Shown here: positions 8,431 through 16,074 of the stretch, piece after piece
Numbering within the stretch: the first letter of the stretch is position 1
Layout of the letters: each line of letters begins with the position of its first letter
Origin: Aminipila sp963524205
Lineage (GTDB): Bacteria > Bacillota > Clostridia > Peptostreptococcales > Anaerovoracaceae
Assembly: GCA_963524205.1 (NCBI GenBank)
Contig: CAURED010000004.1
Coordinates: 62,001-126,000, forward strand
Length of the DNA stretch: 64,000 nucleotides
Direction: 5' to 3'
Notes under the pieces: generated by a model
The model's input: only the letters and a program-made list of their open reading frames with translations
What the model was told of the DNA's origin: nothing
The model's database searches: none
Translations under genes and position numbers: made by a program

Positions 8431-8547
8431 TTATTGTTTGATATAATTTGCAATCATAGTAGTGGCTTCTGCTCTTGTAGCATTGTTCTTTGGATTGAAG
8501 CTGTATGAACCTAAGTTATTCTTCTCACCGTTTATGATTCCAACTTG
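8431..8547 (-). pseudogene. Remnant 3' end of an SLH-domain protein gene
   Basis: Read on the minus strand the segment encodes 38 codons ending in TAA. They include GIINGEKNNLGSYSFNPKN and then NATRAEATTMIANYIKQ, which is the second half of an S-layer homology repeat (GIINGxxxxxFxPxxxxTRAEAxxMI). There is no start codon, and the frame is closed just upstream by a stop at 8548-8550. In another frame the preceding bases (about 8551-8580) read TNEVIKDNK, which would continue the same repeat upstream, so a frameshift is likely. It sits directly behind sseB and still has its terminator. SLH proteins bind to cell-wall polymers outside the cell. The rest of the gene is gone. Confidence 0.75.
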
Positions 8548-8601
8548 TTATCTTTTATAACTTCGTTTGTTTTTATGTGTATTTTATTAGGTCTTGGCAC
8601 T

Positions 8602-9339
8602 TTAGGATAAATTCTTATTACTTATTCGGGCAAATATCCTGGCAGGTTCTATTTCATTGGTGATAAAATCGGGGCTTTTCTGTATCAATTCAAACATTTC
8701 TCCCGGTTTCATATAGGGTTTCATAATATCCGCCACTAATGGAAATAAGTGTTTTTTTTCACCATAAAAATCTATCAGCAGCATCCAGTGTTCATTGATT
8801 TCGTTTTCACTCATAGCTCTAAGCAGCCATGCGGACTCCACCTCAATATTTTTTTTAAAGAATTTCATTAAAGTATCTTCTAAGCCATAGGGCACTGTTT
8901 CGGGTTTTCTCAGTTTTATTTTTCCTACGTGTTGTTCTCTGCGTAAGGTCATACCCATGGTCTGTGCATCAATGATTTCCATTATCTTTCTGTCTAAAAC
9001 TATATTTTCCTCGAAAGGTGCAATCACAATTCCATTTATTTCTGCCATGGAATCGATTATTAAATACTTAAGCTTGCTATATGGCATTTCAACGAGCTGC
9101 TCTTGTCTAAATCTGCCTAAATTTGATTTCTTATGTAGAAATGCAGGAACAAACTTTCTTCCGTCTCCTGTCATTAACAGTGCAAAGTTTTTTGGGCCTT
9201 CTTCTTGATCTTCAGCCGCATCTGGAATCCATAGCACGGATTCATTGAGCTTTTTAAAAAATTCACTCTCACACTCTTGAGTTTTCTCCTGTATAAACTG
9301 TTTAAATAATTCGGTTAATTCTGTTTTTCTTTCTTCCAT
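8602..9339 (-). CDS. SseB-family protein with C-terminal SseB-like domain
   Basis: The N-terminal half matches the SseB domain (LMTGDGRKFVPAFLHKKSNL, a substrate-free family of unknown biochemical role). The C-terminal half resembles the SseB C-terminal domain, with VESAWLLRAMSENEINEHWM, an acidic pair and a predicted alpha/beta fold. It is cytoplasmic and has about 245 residues. The ATG at 9339 is chosen because GGAGG and AAGGA lie just upstream; an ATG at 9387 falls at the foot of a terminator hairpin. A cobalamin riboswitch and an intrinsic terminator lie upstream on the same strand, which would place the gene under B12 control. That is unusual for this family, and a leftover arrangement is possible. 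Confidence 0.7.
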   Translation of the reverse strand: MEERKTELTELFKQFIQEKTQECESEFFKKLNESVLWIPDAAEDQEEGPKNFALLMTGDGRKFVPAFLHKKSNLGRFRQEQLVEMPYSKLKYLIIDSMAEINGIVIAPFEENIVLDRKIMEIIDAQTMGMTLRREQHVGKIKLRKPETVPYGLEDTLMKFFKKNIEVESAWLLRAMSENEINEHWMLLIDFYGEKKHLFPLVADIMKPYMKPGEMFELIQKSPDFITNEIEPARIFARISNKNLS

Positions 9340-9385
9340 GTTATCCTTTCCTCCCTGCTTGCATATATAAAATATCTTGTGAACC

Positions 9386-9418
9386 AAAAAGAGCTGTGAC
9401 TTAAATAAGTCACAGCTC
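9386..9418 (-). terminator. Perfect-palindrome terminator between riboswitch and sseB
   Basis: Bases 9391-9418 form a 28-base perfect palindrome (arms GAGCTGTGACTTA), followed on the minus strand by TTTTTGG. It lies between the cobalamin aptamer and sseB and is the probable expression platform. A second small inverted repeat at 9454-9475 (arms CGTGCT/AGCACG) may take part in switching. Confidence 0.75.
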
Positions 9419-9518
9419 CGTTTTTAACTGTCTATTTTAATGTACTCTAAACCCGTGCTATAAAAAACAAGCACGTTATAATCAAGCCTTCACCCTAACC
9501 GAGGTATGTTTAAAACTT

Positions 9519-9700
9519 ATGTTTGTCTTCTGACTTGCGTATCATCATCTTTTACCAGTCTTCCCAAGTTTTTCACTCAGTGACTGCCCTTTTTTCAGGG
9601 CTAAGGCTCAGACTCCTCGCTTACAGCGGCGGTACCGTCCCGGATTTTAACCGGTGTTCCATCTTAGCCATTAGCAGTTGTACTACTAACGGAACATAAA
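9519..9700 (-). promoter_or_regulatory. Cobalamin riboswitch upstream of sseB
   Basis: On the minus strand the segment has GGAACACCGGTTAAAATCC, then GACGGTACCGCCGCTGTAAG, the B12-box core. It then has the L5-L13 region with ACTTGGGAAGACTGG and ends near AAGTCAGAAGACAAAC. The aptamer looks complete. The gene that follows is an sseB-like gene rather than a transport or B12-synthesis gene. Confidence 0.92.
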
Positions 9701-9740
9701 ATACATTATTTCCAAATATTTTTTTTTCTCTATTAAATTC

Positions 9741-9769
9741 ATACTATCAACAAATTTTCAGTTTGTCAA
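9741..9769 (-). promoter_or_regulatory. Sigma-A promoter for the third riboswitch
   Basis: TTGACA (9764-9769) and TAGTAT (9741-9746) are separated by exactly 17 bases on the minus strand. The pair lies about 40 bases before the aptamer. Confidence 0.7.
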
Positions 9770-9820
9770 TCTCATGGTATTTTATTTCAATCGAAAATAT
9801 TCTTGTTTATTTGACATCAA

Positions 9821-11419
9821 CTACACCAATTTACATTTTTTAAGTAGTTTTATTAAAGTTCCGCCCTTTGGCAGCATTACGATTTCATTTTCTTCTATGG
9901 CTTTAATCTTAAGAAGCATAAGTCCATATACGGCTGCACCTATACCAATGGCCACTACTGTTGAGAGGCTGTTGCCTATAAATCCTGCACAACTTCTATA
10001 TGCTCCAAAAACTAATATAAACATTACTATACCTGATATAAGAGGTTTCCAAATAGAAAGCTTTAAATCAAATGTAATACCAGTCATCTTCTTAACGGCT
10101 ACAAAATTTATAAGCCCGATAGTTATATATCCAAGGGTGCTTCCGATTGCTGCACCCTCTACATTTAGTTCGGGTACACCTGTTAAAACAAAAGTCGACA
10201 CACATTTAACCACAACACCTGCTGCCAAGCCCCACACTGCAATTCCCGGTTTGCCAAGTCCCTGTAGTGTCCCTGCCATGGTCTGGGCTATACATAAAAA
10301 GACAATTCCGATGGCCAAGTAGAATAAACAGCCTGAAGAACTGATTGCACTTTCCGCTTGGAGGGGATATATAAGTTTCATAATAGGTTCTGATAACGCC
10401 ATCAGCCCAAAACTGCATGGGACACCAATAATCATAGCCGTTCTAAGACCCAGACGGACATTCATATTTAAAAAGGCTGTATCCTTAGTGCTTGCCGCAG
10501 CTGCAATAGCAGGTACCATAGACAAGGCCATTGAAAGGGCTAAGGCCATTGGAATATTTATAACAGGTCCTGCCATACCGGTCAGCTGCCCATATAAAGC
10601 ATTTGCTTCTTCACCAGTAAAACCTATTGACTGCAATCTTCTCATAACAATCACAACGTCTGCAATATTCATAATTGGAAGAATGGACACGCCTATGGTA
10701 ATAGGAATGGCAATAGCAGCTAAAGTTTTAAGTATGCTTCCTGCACTTTCTTTATTTGTATCTTTCGTTTCATTTTTAAGTGGTAGTTTATTTTTCTTAT
10801 ATAAGTAAATAATTATTAATACTAAAACACCTGCAATAGGCCCTATACTTGTACCAACTGTAGCTCCAGCTGCTGCATATTCAAGACCTTTTGGAACCAG
10901 CATAATTGCTAACATTAAACCAATAGTTACTCTTACTGCCTGTTCTATAAGCTGAGAAGTTGCTGTAGGTCCCATCTCCTGCATTCCTTGAAAGTACCCT
11001 CTAAAAACCGCCATAATTGGGACAAATAATAGTGCCGGTGCTATGGCAAGCATTGCATAATAAGCACCGGGATTTCCAAGAGCATTTACAATTGGCTCCG
11101 CCCCAAAGAAAAATATGGAGGAGGCTACAATCCCTAAAACAAACATGAGTATAAATGACAATTTAAAAACCCTGTGCGCTTCATCATTTCTTCCAATGGC
11201 TATACGCTCTGATGTCATTTTTGATATGGCTGCAGGCGCACCATTGGTTGAAAATACCAGTAAGAACACATATATAGGATAAGCAGTCTGATAATATCCC
11301 ATACCGTTGTCTCCTATAATGTTACCAAGAGGAATCCTGAAAATTGCCCCCATAACCTGTACTAATAATCCCGCTATGCCTAAGATTGCCGCTCCTTTTA
11401 AAAATGATTTCTTACTCAT
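9821..11419 (-). CDS. MurJ/SpoVB-type polysaccharide flippase (YtgP-like)
   Basis: This 532-residue integral membrane protein has about 14 hydrophobic segments and belongs to the MOP/MATE-like exporter superfamily. The N-terminus (SFLKGAAILGIAGLLVQVMG, then FRIPLGNIIGDNGMGYYQ) matches the SpoVB/YtgP group. In Bacillus these flip lipid-linked cell wall precursors (MurJ role) or serve spore cortex synthesis. FRGYFQGMQEMGPTA is the conserved loop after the fourth helix. The sequence alone cannot separate a vegetative MurJ from SpoVB. It is transcribed alone, divergent from gpmI. Confidence 0.88.
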   Translation of the reverse strand: MSKKSFLKGAAILGIAGLLVQVMGAIFRIPLGNIIGDNGMGYYQTAYPIYVFLLVFSTNGAPAAISKMTSERIAIGRNDEAHRVFKLSFILMFVLGIVASSIFFFGAEPIVNALGNPGAYYAMLAIAPALLFVPIMAVFRGYFQGMQEMGPTATSQLIEQAVRVTIGLMLAIMLVPKGLEYAAAGATVGTSIGPIAGVLVLIIIYLYKKNKLPLKNETKDTNKESAGSILKTLAAIAIPITIGVSILPIMNIADVVIVMRRLQSIGFTGEEANALYGQLTGMAGPVINIPMALALSMALSMVPAIAAAASTKDTAFLNMNVRLGLRTAMIIGVPCSFGLMALSEPIMKLIYPLQAESAISSSGCLFYLAIGIVFLCIAQTMAGTLQGLGKPGIAVWGLAAGVVVKCVSTFVLTGVPELNVEGAAIGSTLGYITIGLINFVAVKKMTGITFDLKLSIWKPLISGIVMFILVFGAYRSCAGFIGNSLSTVVAIGIGAAVYGLMLLKIKAIEENEIVMLPKGGTLIKLLKKCKLV

Positions 11420-11560
11420 CTATCTAAATCTCCTCTAGTTATTCCCTTTTTACTGTTTAAGTAATTTGCAGACGCAAACCATTCAATTATATATTATACC
11501 AAAAAAATTACTATAGTGTATATGTTTTATTTATGAAGTTTGTTATACTAATACTAAATC

Positions 11561-11575
11561 CCACTGAATCAGTGG
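11561..11575 (+). promoter_or_regulatory. Short palindrome in the gpmI leader
   Basis: CCACTGAATCAGTGG is an inverted repeat with six-base arms, about 45 bases before the gpmI start. It could be an operator or a small hairpin; no regulator is implied by the neighbours. Confidence 0.3.
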
Positions 11576-11619
11576 TTCATATTGCTTATTAAATTATTAA
11601 AATTATAAAGAGGTACTAA

Positions 11620-13158
11620 ATGAAAAATTTTGCTAAACCAACTATGTTAATGATTTTAGACGGTTTTGGAATGAACAAAGATATTCATGGTAATGCCATT
11701 GCTGCCGCTTCTAAACCTAATTTAGATAAAATATTTAACACCTATCCACACACTACTTTAAAAGCCTGTGGACTGGACGTGGGCCTTCCTGCTGGTCAAA
11801 TGGGTAATTCAGAAGTAGGCCACCTTAATATGGGGGCTGGAAGAATTGTTTATCAGGAGCTTACTAAAATTACAAAAGAAATTGAAGAAGGAAGTTTTTT
11901 TGAAAATAAATTCCTAAAAGAAGCTATGAATCATGTAATAAAAAATGATTCTGCACTCCACTTCCTTGGCCTAGTCTCAGATGGTGGAGTCCACAGTCAT
12001 ATAGAACATCTTTTTGCCTTATTAAACATGGCAAAAAATAATGGTGTGAAAAAAGTTTTCATACATGCACTTCTAGATGGAAGAGATGTACCTCCTAGGT
12101 GTGCAATTAATTATATTAAACAGCTTGAAGACCATATGAAGGAAATTGGTCTTGGAGAAATTGTTGTGGTCTCGGGAAGATATTATGGCATGGATAGAGA
12201 CAAACGTTGGGAAAGAGTCATTAAATTTTATGATGCTATGACCTTAGGGGAAGGTGTGCATTCCACAACTGCAATAGAAGCTATTGAGCTAGCTTATAGT
12301 AATAATCAAAATGACGAATTTGTTATGCCTGCTATCATTCACAGCGAACACTCTAATCCTGCAATTGTAAATGATAATGACTCAATTATTATGTTTAATT
12401 TCAGGCCTGACAGAGCAAGAGAAATAACTAGAGCCTTTGTCAGTGAGGATTTTGATGGATTTGAAAGAAAAAAAGTTATAAAAAACTTGTGTTATGTATG
12501 TATGACTCAATATGATGCTGAAATGCCTAACGTATTGGTTGCATTTCCACCGCAGTCATTAAAAAACACTTTAGGCCAATATCTAGCGCAACAAAACTTA
12601 ACTCAGCTAAGAATTGCTGAAACAGAAAAATATGCCCATGTTACTTTCTTTTTTAATGGTGGTATTGAAGCGCCAAATAAAGACGAGGACAGAATCTTAA
12701 TTCCATCACCATCTGTTGCAACTTATGACTTGCAGCCTGAAATGAGTGCTTATTTGGTAACAGAGAAGGTTTTAGAGCAAATTGGCAAAGATAAATATGA
12801 TGTTATCATTTTAAATTTTGCCAATGCAGATATGGTTGGCCACACTGGAGTATTTGAAGCCGCAGTGAAAGCAATTGAAGCCCTTGACAAATGTGTGCCC
12901 CAGATTGTAGACGCAATCCTTGCCAAAGGCGGTCAAATTTTATTGACTGCTGATCATGGAAATGCAGATCGCATGCTAAATGAGAAGGGCGAAGTAGTCA
13001 CTGCTCATTCGCTAAATGATGTTCCTTTAGTCCACATTGCAAAGGAGCCAGTAAAATTAAAAGATGGTGGGATTTTAGCAGATATTGCACCTACTATGCT
13101 TGATTTAATGGGAATCACAATACCAGATGAAATGACTGGTCAAAGTCTAATTGATTAA
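11620..13158 (+). CDS. gpmI: 2,3-bisphosphoglycerate-independent phosphoglycerate mutase
   Basis: The enzyme interconverts 3- and 2-phosphoglycerate in glycolysis using two Mn2+ ions. At 512 residues it has the family length. The metal site and catalytic Ser region appear as LMILDGFGMN near the N-terminus and GNSEVGHLNMGAGR (catalytic Ser). VSDGGVHSHIEHL, DGRDVPPR and the C-terminal TADHGNADRM with HSLNDVPL complete the set. AGAGG lies upstream of the ATG. It is a single-gene unit ending in a strong hairpin terminator and is not part of a glycolytic gene cluster here. Confidence 0.97.
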   Translation: MKNFAKPTMLMILDGFGMNKDIHGNAIAAASKPNLDKIFNTYPHTTLKACGLDVGLPAGQMGNSEVGHLNMGAGRIVYQELTKITKEIEEGSFFENKFLKEAMNHVIKNDSALHFLGLVSDGGVHSHIEHLFALLNMAKNNGVKKVFIHALLDGRDVPPRCAINYIKQLEDHMKEIGLGEIVVVSGRYYGMDRDKRWERVIKFYDAMTLGEGVHSTTAIEAIELAYSNNQNDEFVMPAIIHSEHSNPAIVNDNDSIIMFNFRPDRAREITRAFVSEDFDGFERKKVIKNLCYVCMTQYDAEMPNVLVAFPPQSLKNTLGQYLAQQNLTQLRIAETEKYAHVTFFFNGGIEAPNKDEDRILIPSPSVATYDLQPEMSAYLVTEKVLEQIGKDKYDVIILNFANADMVGHTGVFEAAVKAIEALDKCVPQIVDAILAKGGQILLTADHGNADRMLNEKGEVVTAHSLNDVPLVHIAKEPVKLKDGGILADIAPTMLDLMGITIPDEMTGQSLID

Positions 13159-13176
13159 TATAACTGTCAAAAACTT

Positions 13177-13210
13177 AAAAGTGCTTACAGCAATTTGTAA
13201 GCACTTTTTT
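13177..13210. terminator. Bidirectional terminator between gpmI and the radical SAM gene
   Basis: AAAAGTGCTTAC and GTAAGCACTTTT flank a ten-base loop, with T runs on both strands. The two genes converge here. Confidence 0.9.
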
Positions 13211-13221
13211 CTAATTATTTT

Positions 13222-13827
13222 TTATCTTACTCTAAATTTGACATCAAGTTCCTCTGCTATTTGTCTGCATTTCTGAATATCCTCTTCTGGAATAACATCT
13301 ACCACAGACATTCTCACATCAGGAATATATTTTTTGATATCTTTTGTCCATTTTAATATAGCATCAAATGACTCTATCCCAAATTCAGGATGACATAAAT
13401 TAAGATACTTCTCAGCATTAGGAGCGTTTAGACTTACCGATACTGCATCCACCACGCCTTGAAGCAAATGTGCTGTTTCTTTTTTATGGATTAAATCTGC
13501 CATTCCATTGGTATTTATACGAATAGGCTTTTCAGTAAACATTCTAGCTCTTTTAGAAACCTCAATAATTTCCTCCAGCCTTTCTGTAGGTTCACCATAT
13601 CCACAGAATATAATCTCATCAACATTAGTCTTCTTCTCACAGATTTCTTCTTTTAGTCTAGAAATCACTTCATCTACTGTAGGTTCCTTCTGGAGCCATA
13701 GATTATCAGCATTTCCTAAATTATCGGTAAGATTTCTAATACAAAAATCACATCTATTTGGACATCTATTTGTAAGGTTAATGTACAAGCTATTTCCATA
13801 AGAATAAACTATAGCACCGTTTTCCAT
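13222..13827 (-). CDS. TatD-linked-type radical SAM protein
   Basis: This short radical SAM protein (201 residues) has the [4Fe-4S] ligand motif CPNRCDFC (CxxxCxxC) at about residues 18-25 and FCGYGEPTERL as the glycine-rich SAM-binding strand. INTNGMAD and VSVSLNAP follow. It lacks a SPASM or other C-terminal cluster domain. The sequence fits the small group found next to tatD genes, but no tatD is nearby. It starts 16 bases behind the pepD stop, with AGGAG in that gap, so it is probably the last gene of the OPT-pqqD-pepD operon. The substrate is unknown. Confidence 0.82.
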   Translation of the reverse strand: MENGAIVYSYGNSLYINLTNRCPNRCDFCIRNLTDNLGNADNLWLQKEPTVDEVISRLKEEICEKKTNVDEIIFCGYGEPTERLEEIIEVSKRARMFTEKPIRINTNGMADLIHKKETAHLLQGVVDAVSVSLNAPNAEKYLNLCHPEFGIESFDAILKWTKDIKKYIPDVRMSVVDVIPEEDIQKCRQIAEELDVKFRVR

Positions 13828-13843
13828 TTTTAGTCATCTCCTA

Positions 13844-15292
13844 CTATTTACTTTCCTTTAATACTTCTAATAATAGATTCCATGTTCTTGCTACAGAAGA
13901 AATACTTAACCTTTCATCTACAGTATGAACGCCTCTCATATCTGGTCCAATTGAAACACAGTCTAAATCCTTTATCTTTTCAGAAAACATTCCACATTCA
14001 AGTCCAGCATGAATAGCCTCTATTACAGGCTTCTTTCCATACTGCTTTTCATAAATACGGATTACAGTTTCTCTAAGGGCAGAATCTTTCATGAATTCCC
14101 ATCCAGGATATGCTCCAGTAAATTCAACCTTACCACCTAAAAATTCTGTGATAGATACTAATTTATCACAAACCGCAGCCTTAGCAGATTCTACAGAACT
14201 TCTAACAGCAAAAATTGCATGAATCCCATCCTCCAATACATTAAGCGCCCCCATATTTAAAGAAGTTTCTACTAAACCCTTTATATCTGCACTCATAGAC
14301 TGAATTCCATTTGGAATATTTAATAGCATAAATATTGCTTTCTTCGTGGATTCTTCATTTAATGCTTCTGCCTTTACATTTCCAAGATTTTCGATTTTAA
14401 CTGTAATGTCTGGATCACTAGTCTTAAATTCGTTGTTTAAAACTGCTGCATATTCTTCTACTAGTGTCTCAACCCTTGACACATCTTTATCTGCAACAAC
14501 AATTTTTAGTACAGTTTCCTTAGGAATAGCATTATCCTTCTGTCCACCAGCAACTTCAATCATATTGAAGGCTAGTTCTTTATTTAATATACAAAGCAAT
14601 CTGCCCATAAGCATGTTGGAATTTCCACGTTCTTTATCAATTTCAATTCCAGAATGTCCACCAATCAATCCTGATATAACAATCTTAACCTGTTCACCTT
14701 CTACATTTTCACGAACAACAGGAAGTATACATTCAGCAGTTACACCACCTGCACAGCTAACTGTTATAACCCCTTCTACTTCAGAATCTAAATTGATAAA
14801 TTTCTTTGCTTTTAACATTGAAACATCAATAGCTTCTGCACCATATAGCCCAGTTTCCTCATCAACAGTAAATACAGCTTCTATTCTAGGATGTTCTATA
14901 TCCTCTGAAGCCAGTATGGCAAGTACCATAGCTACAGCAATGCCATTGTCCCCGCCAAGGGTTGTACCCTTAGCATAAATCTGATCTCCATCAATACAAA
15001 GGTCAAGTCCATCTTTCAAGAAATCAATATCACTCTCTGCAGTTTTCTCACAAACCATATCTAAATGTCCCTGAATAATTACAGCTGGTGAATTTTCATA
15101 TCCTTTTGAAGCCTCTTTTACAATAATAACATTGCTAAGATTGTCTCTATAATGTTCCAAATTATGTTCTTTAGCAAAAGCAACACAATAATCCCCTATA
15201 GGTTCCATATATCCTGATCCATGAGGAATACTACATAATTCTTCAAAATATTTAAATACAGTTTGAGGCTTTAAATCATTTAACACTCCCAT
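13844..15292 (-). CDS. pepD: Aminoacyl-histidine dipeptidase (PepD, M20C)
   Basis: This cytosolic zinc dipeptidase cleaves Xaa-His and a wide range of other dipeptides. It has about 482 residues, the usual PepD length. M20 metal-site motifs are visible: QGHLDMVCE, GGDNGIAVAM, TVDEETGLYGA and SGLIGGHSG, with HAGLECGMF near the C-terminus. The ATG at 15292 has GGAAGG about eight bases upstream and gives the conserved start MGVLNDLKPQ; the longer frame to 15343 lacks support. It follows the OPT transporter and PqqD-like genes, which suggests it digests the imported peptides. Confidence 0.95.
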   Translation of the reverse strand: MGVLNDLKPQTVFKYFEELCSIPHGSGYMEPIGDYCVAFAKEHNLEHYRDNLSNVIIVKEASKGYENSPAVIIQGHLDMVCEKTAESDIDFLKDGLDLCIDGDQIYAKGTTLGGDNGIAVAMVLAILASEDIEHPRIEAVFTVDEETGLYGAEAIDVSMLKAKKFINLDSEVEGVITVSCAGGVTAECILPVVRENVEGEQVKIVISGLIGGHSGIEIDKERGNSNMLMGRLLCILNKELAFNMIEVAGGQKDNAIPKETVLKIVVADKDVSRVETLVEEYAAVLNNEFKTSDPDITVKIENLGNVKAEALNEESTKKAIFMLLNIPNGIQSMSADIKGLVETSLNMGALNVLEDGIHAIFAVRSSVESAKAAVCDKLVSITEFLGGKVEFTGAYPGWEFMKDSALRETVIRIYEKQYGKKPVIEAIHAGLECGMFSEKIKDLDCVSIGPDMRGVHTVDERLSISSVARTWNLLLEVLKESK

Positions 15293-15358
15293 TTTCTTAC
15301 CTTCCTTCCATAAGTAATAGAAATCTATGGCTAAAGAATCCATAGATTTCTAAATCAA

Positions 15359-15703
15359 TTATTTTGACTTACTATATATACTTTTATCTTTTTTAATTAG
15401 ATTTTTATCTAACATAAAACTTATAAGGCAATTTGTAAATTCAATTTGATCTTGAACTACAACAGTTTTTTTGGAATAAAACTCTGATGCCTTAATATCA
15501 CAAACTAAGCTTTGGATTTCTTTTCTAGATATAGAATCATTCTTCTTTAGATAACCCATTATCTTATTTGCTGCTTTAGTATACATCATCTCTTTTAAAG
15601 TATCTGCCTGCTTCATAGATTTTTTTAAACCCCACACATAAATAATAGATGTGGCTATTGCAAATAATATGATTCCTATTACTGTCAATTTAAAATTATC
15701 CAT
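15359..15703 (-). CDS. Small membrane-anchored protein of unknown function
   Basis: This protein of 114 residues has one N-terminal hydrophobic segment (about 6-26) followed by a basic, helical cytoplasmic or external part containing ISRKEIQSLVCDIKASEF. I do not recognise the family. It lies eight bases from the PqqD-like gene and 66 bases from the pepD start, inside the OPT-pqqD-pepD operon. A role linked to peptide uptake is inferred only from position. Confidence 0.6.
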   Translation of the reverse strand: MDNFKLTVIGIILFAIATSIIYVWGLKKSMKQADTLKEMMYTKAANKIMGYLKKNDSISRKEIQSLVCDIKASEFYSKKTVVVQDQIEFTNCLISFMLDKNLIKKDKSIYSKSK

Positions 15704-15710
15704 ACCACAC

Positions 15711-16061
15711 TTATCCCTTTACTTTAAAAGTTATAAACTTAGTACTATTCAGGTTATAAAAATATTTACTCAATCTTTCATATAGAGGTTCTGCATATGT
15801 ATCAAACTCTTCATTCACTAACTGACCAATCTCATATATAGAACGCTGACCATCAATTTGTTTCCAAACAAAACTACCAAGTTCATCTAACGCTACATGA
15901 CTTACTTTAGGTGAACCAAAGAATCTTTGAGCAATTTTATTATAAATCCCCTTATTTTCCAGGTGAATTGTCACTATTTCGTCATCTTCTTCCCATGAGT
16001 AAGCTTGACTCTTTATAGGAATATTATCCAAATAGTTTTCATTATTATTCTTCATTTTCAT
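15711..16061 (-). CDS. PqqD-family protein
   Basis: A protein of about 116 residues whose central part resembles PqqD. The matching segments are EDDEIVTIHLENKGIYNK, ALDELGSFVWKQIDGQRSI and YEIGQLVNEEF. PqqD proteins are peptide-binding chaperones that present precursor peptides to radical SAM enzymes, but stand-alone and transporter-linked relatives are common. The start is taken at the ATG at 16061 with GGAAG just upstream; TTG at 16073 is an alternative. It directly follows the OPT transporter, and a radical SAM gene lies at the end of the same operon. No precursor-peptide gene is evident. Confidence 0.72.
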   Translation of the reverse strand: MKMKNNNENYLDNIPIKSQAYSWEEDDEIVTIHLENKGIYNKIAQRFFGSPKVSHVALDELGSFVWKQIDGQRSIYEIGQLVNEEFDTYAEPLYERLSKYFYNLNSTKFITFKVKG

Positions 16062-16074
16062 TGTTCTTCCCAAA

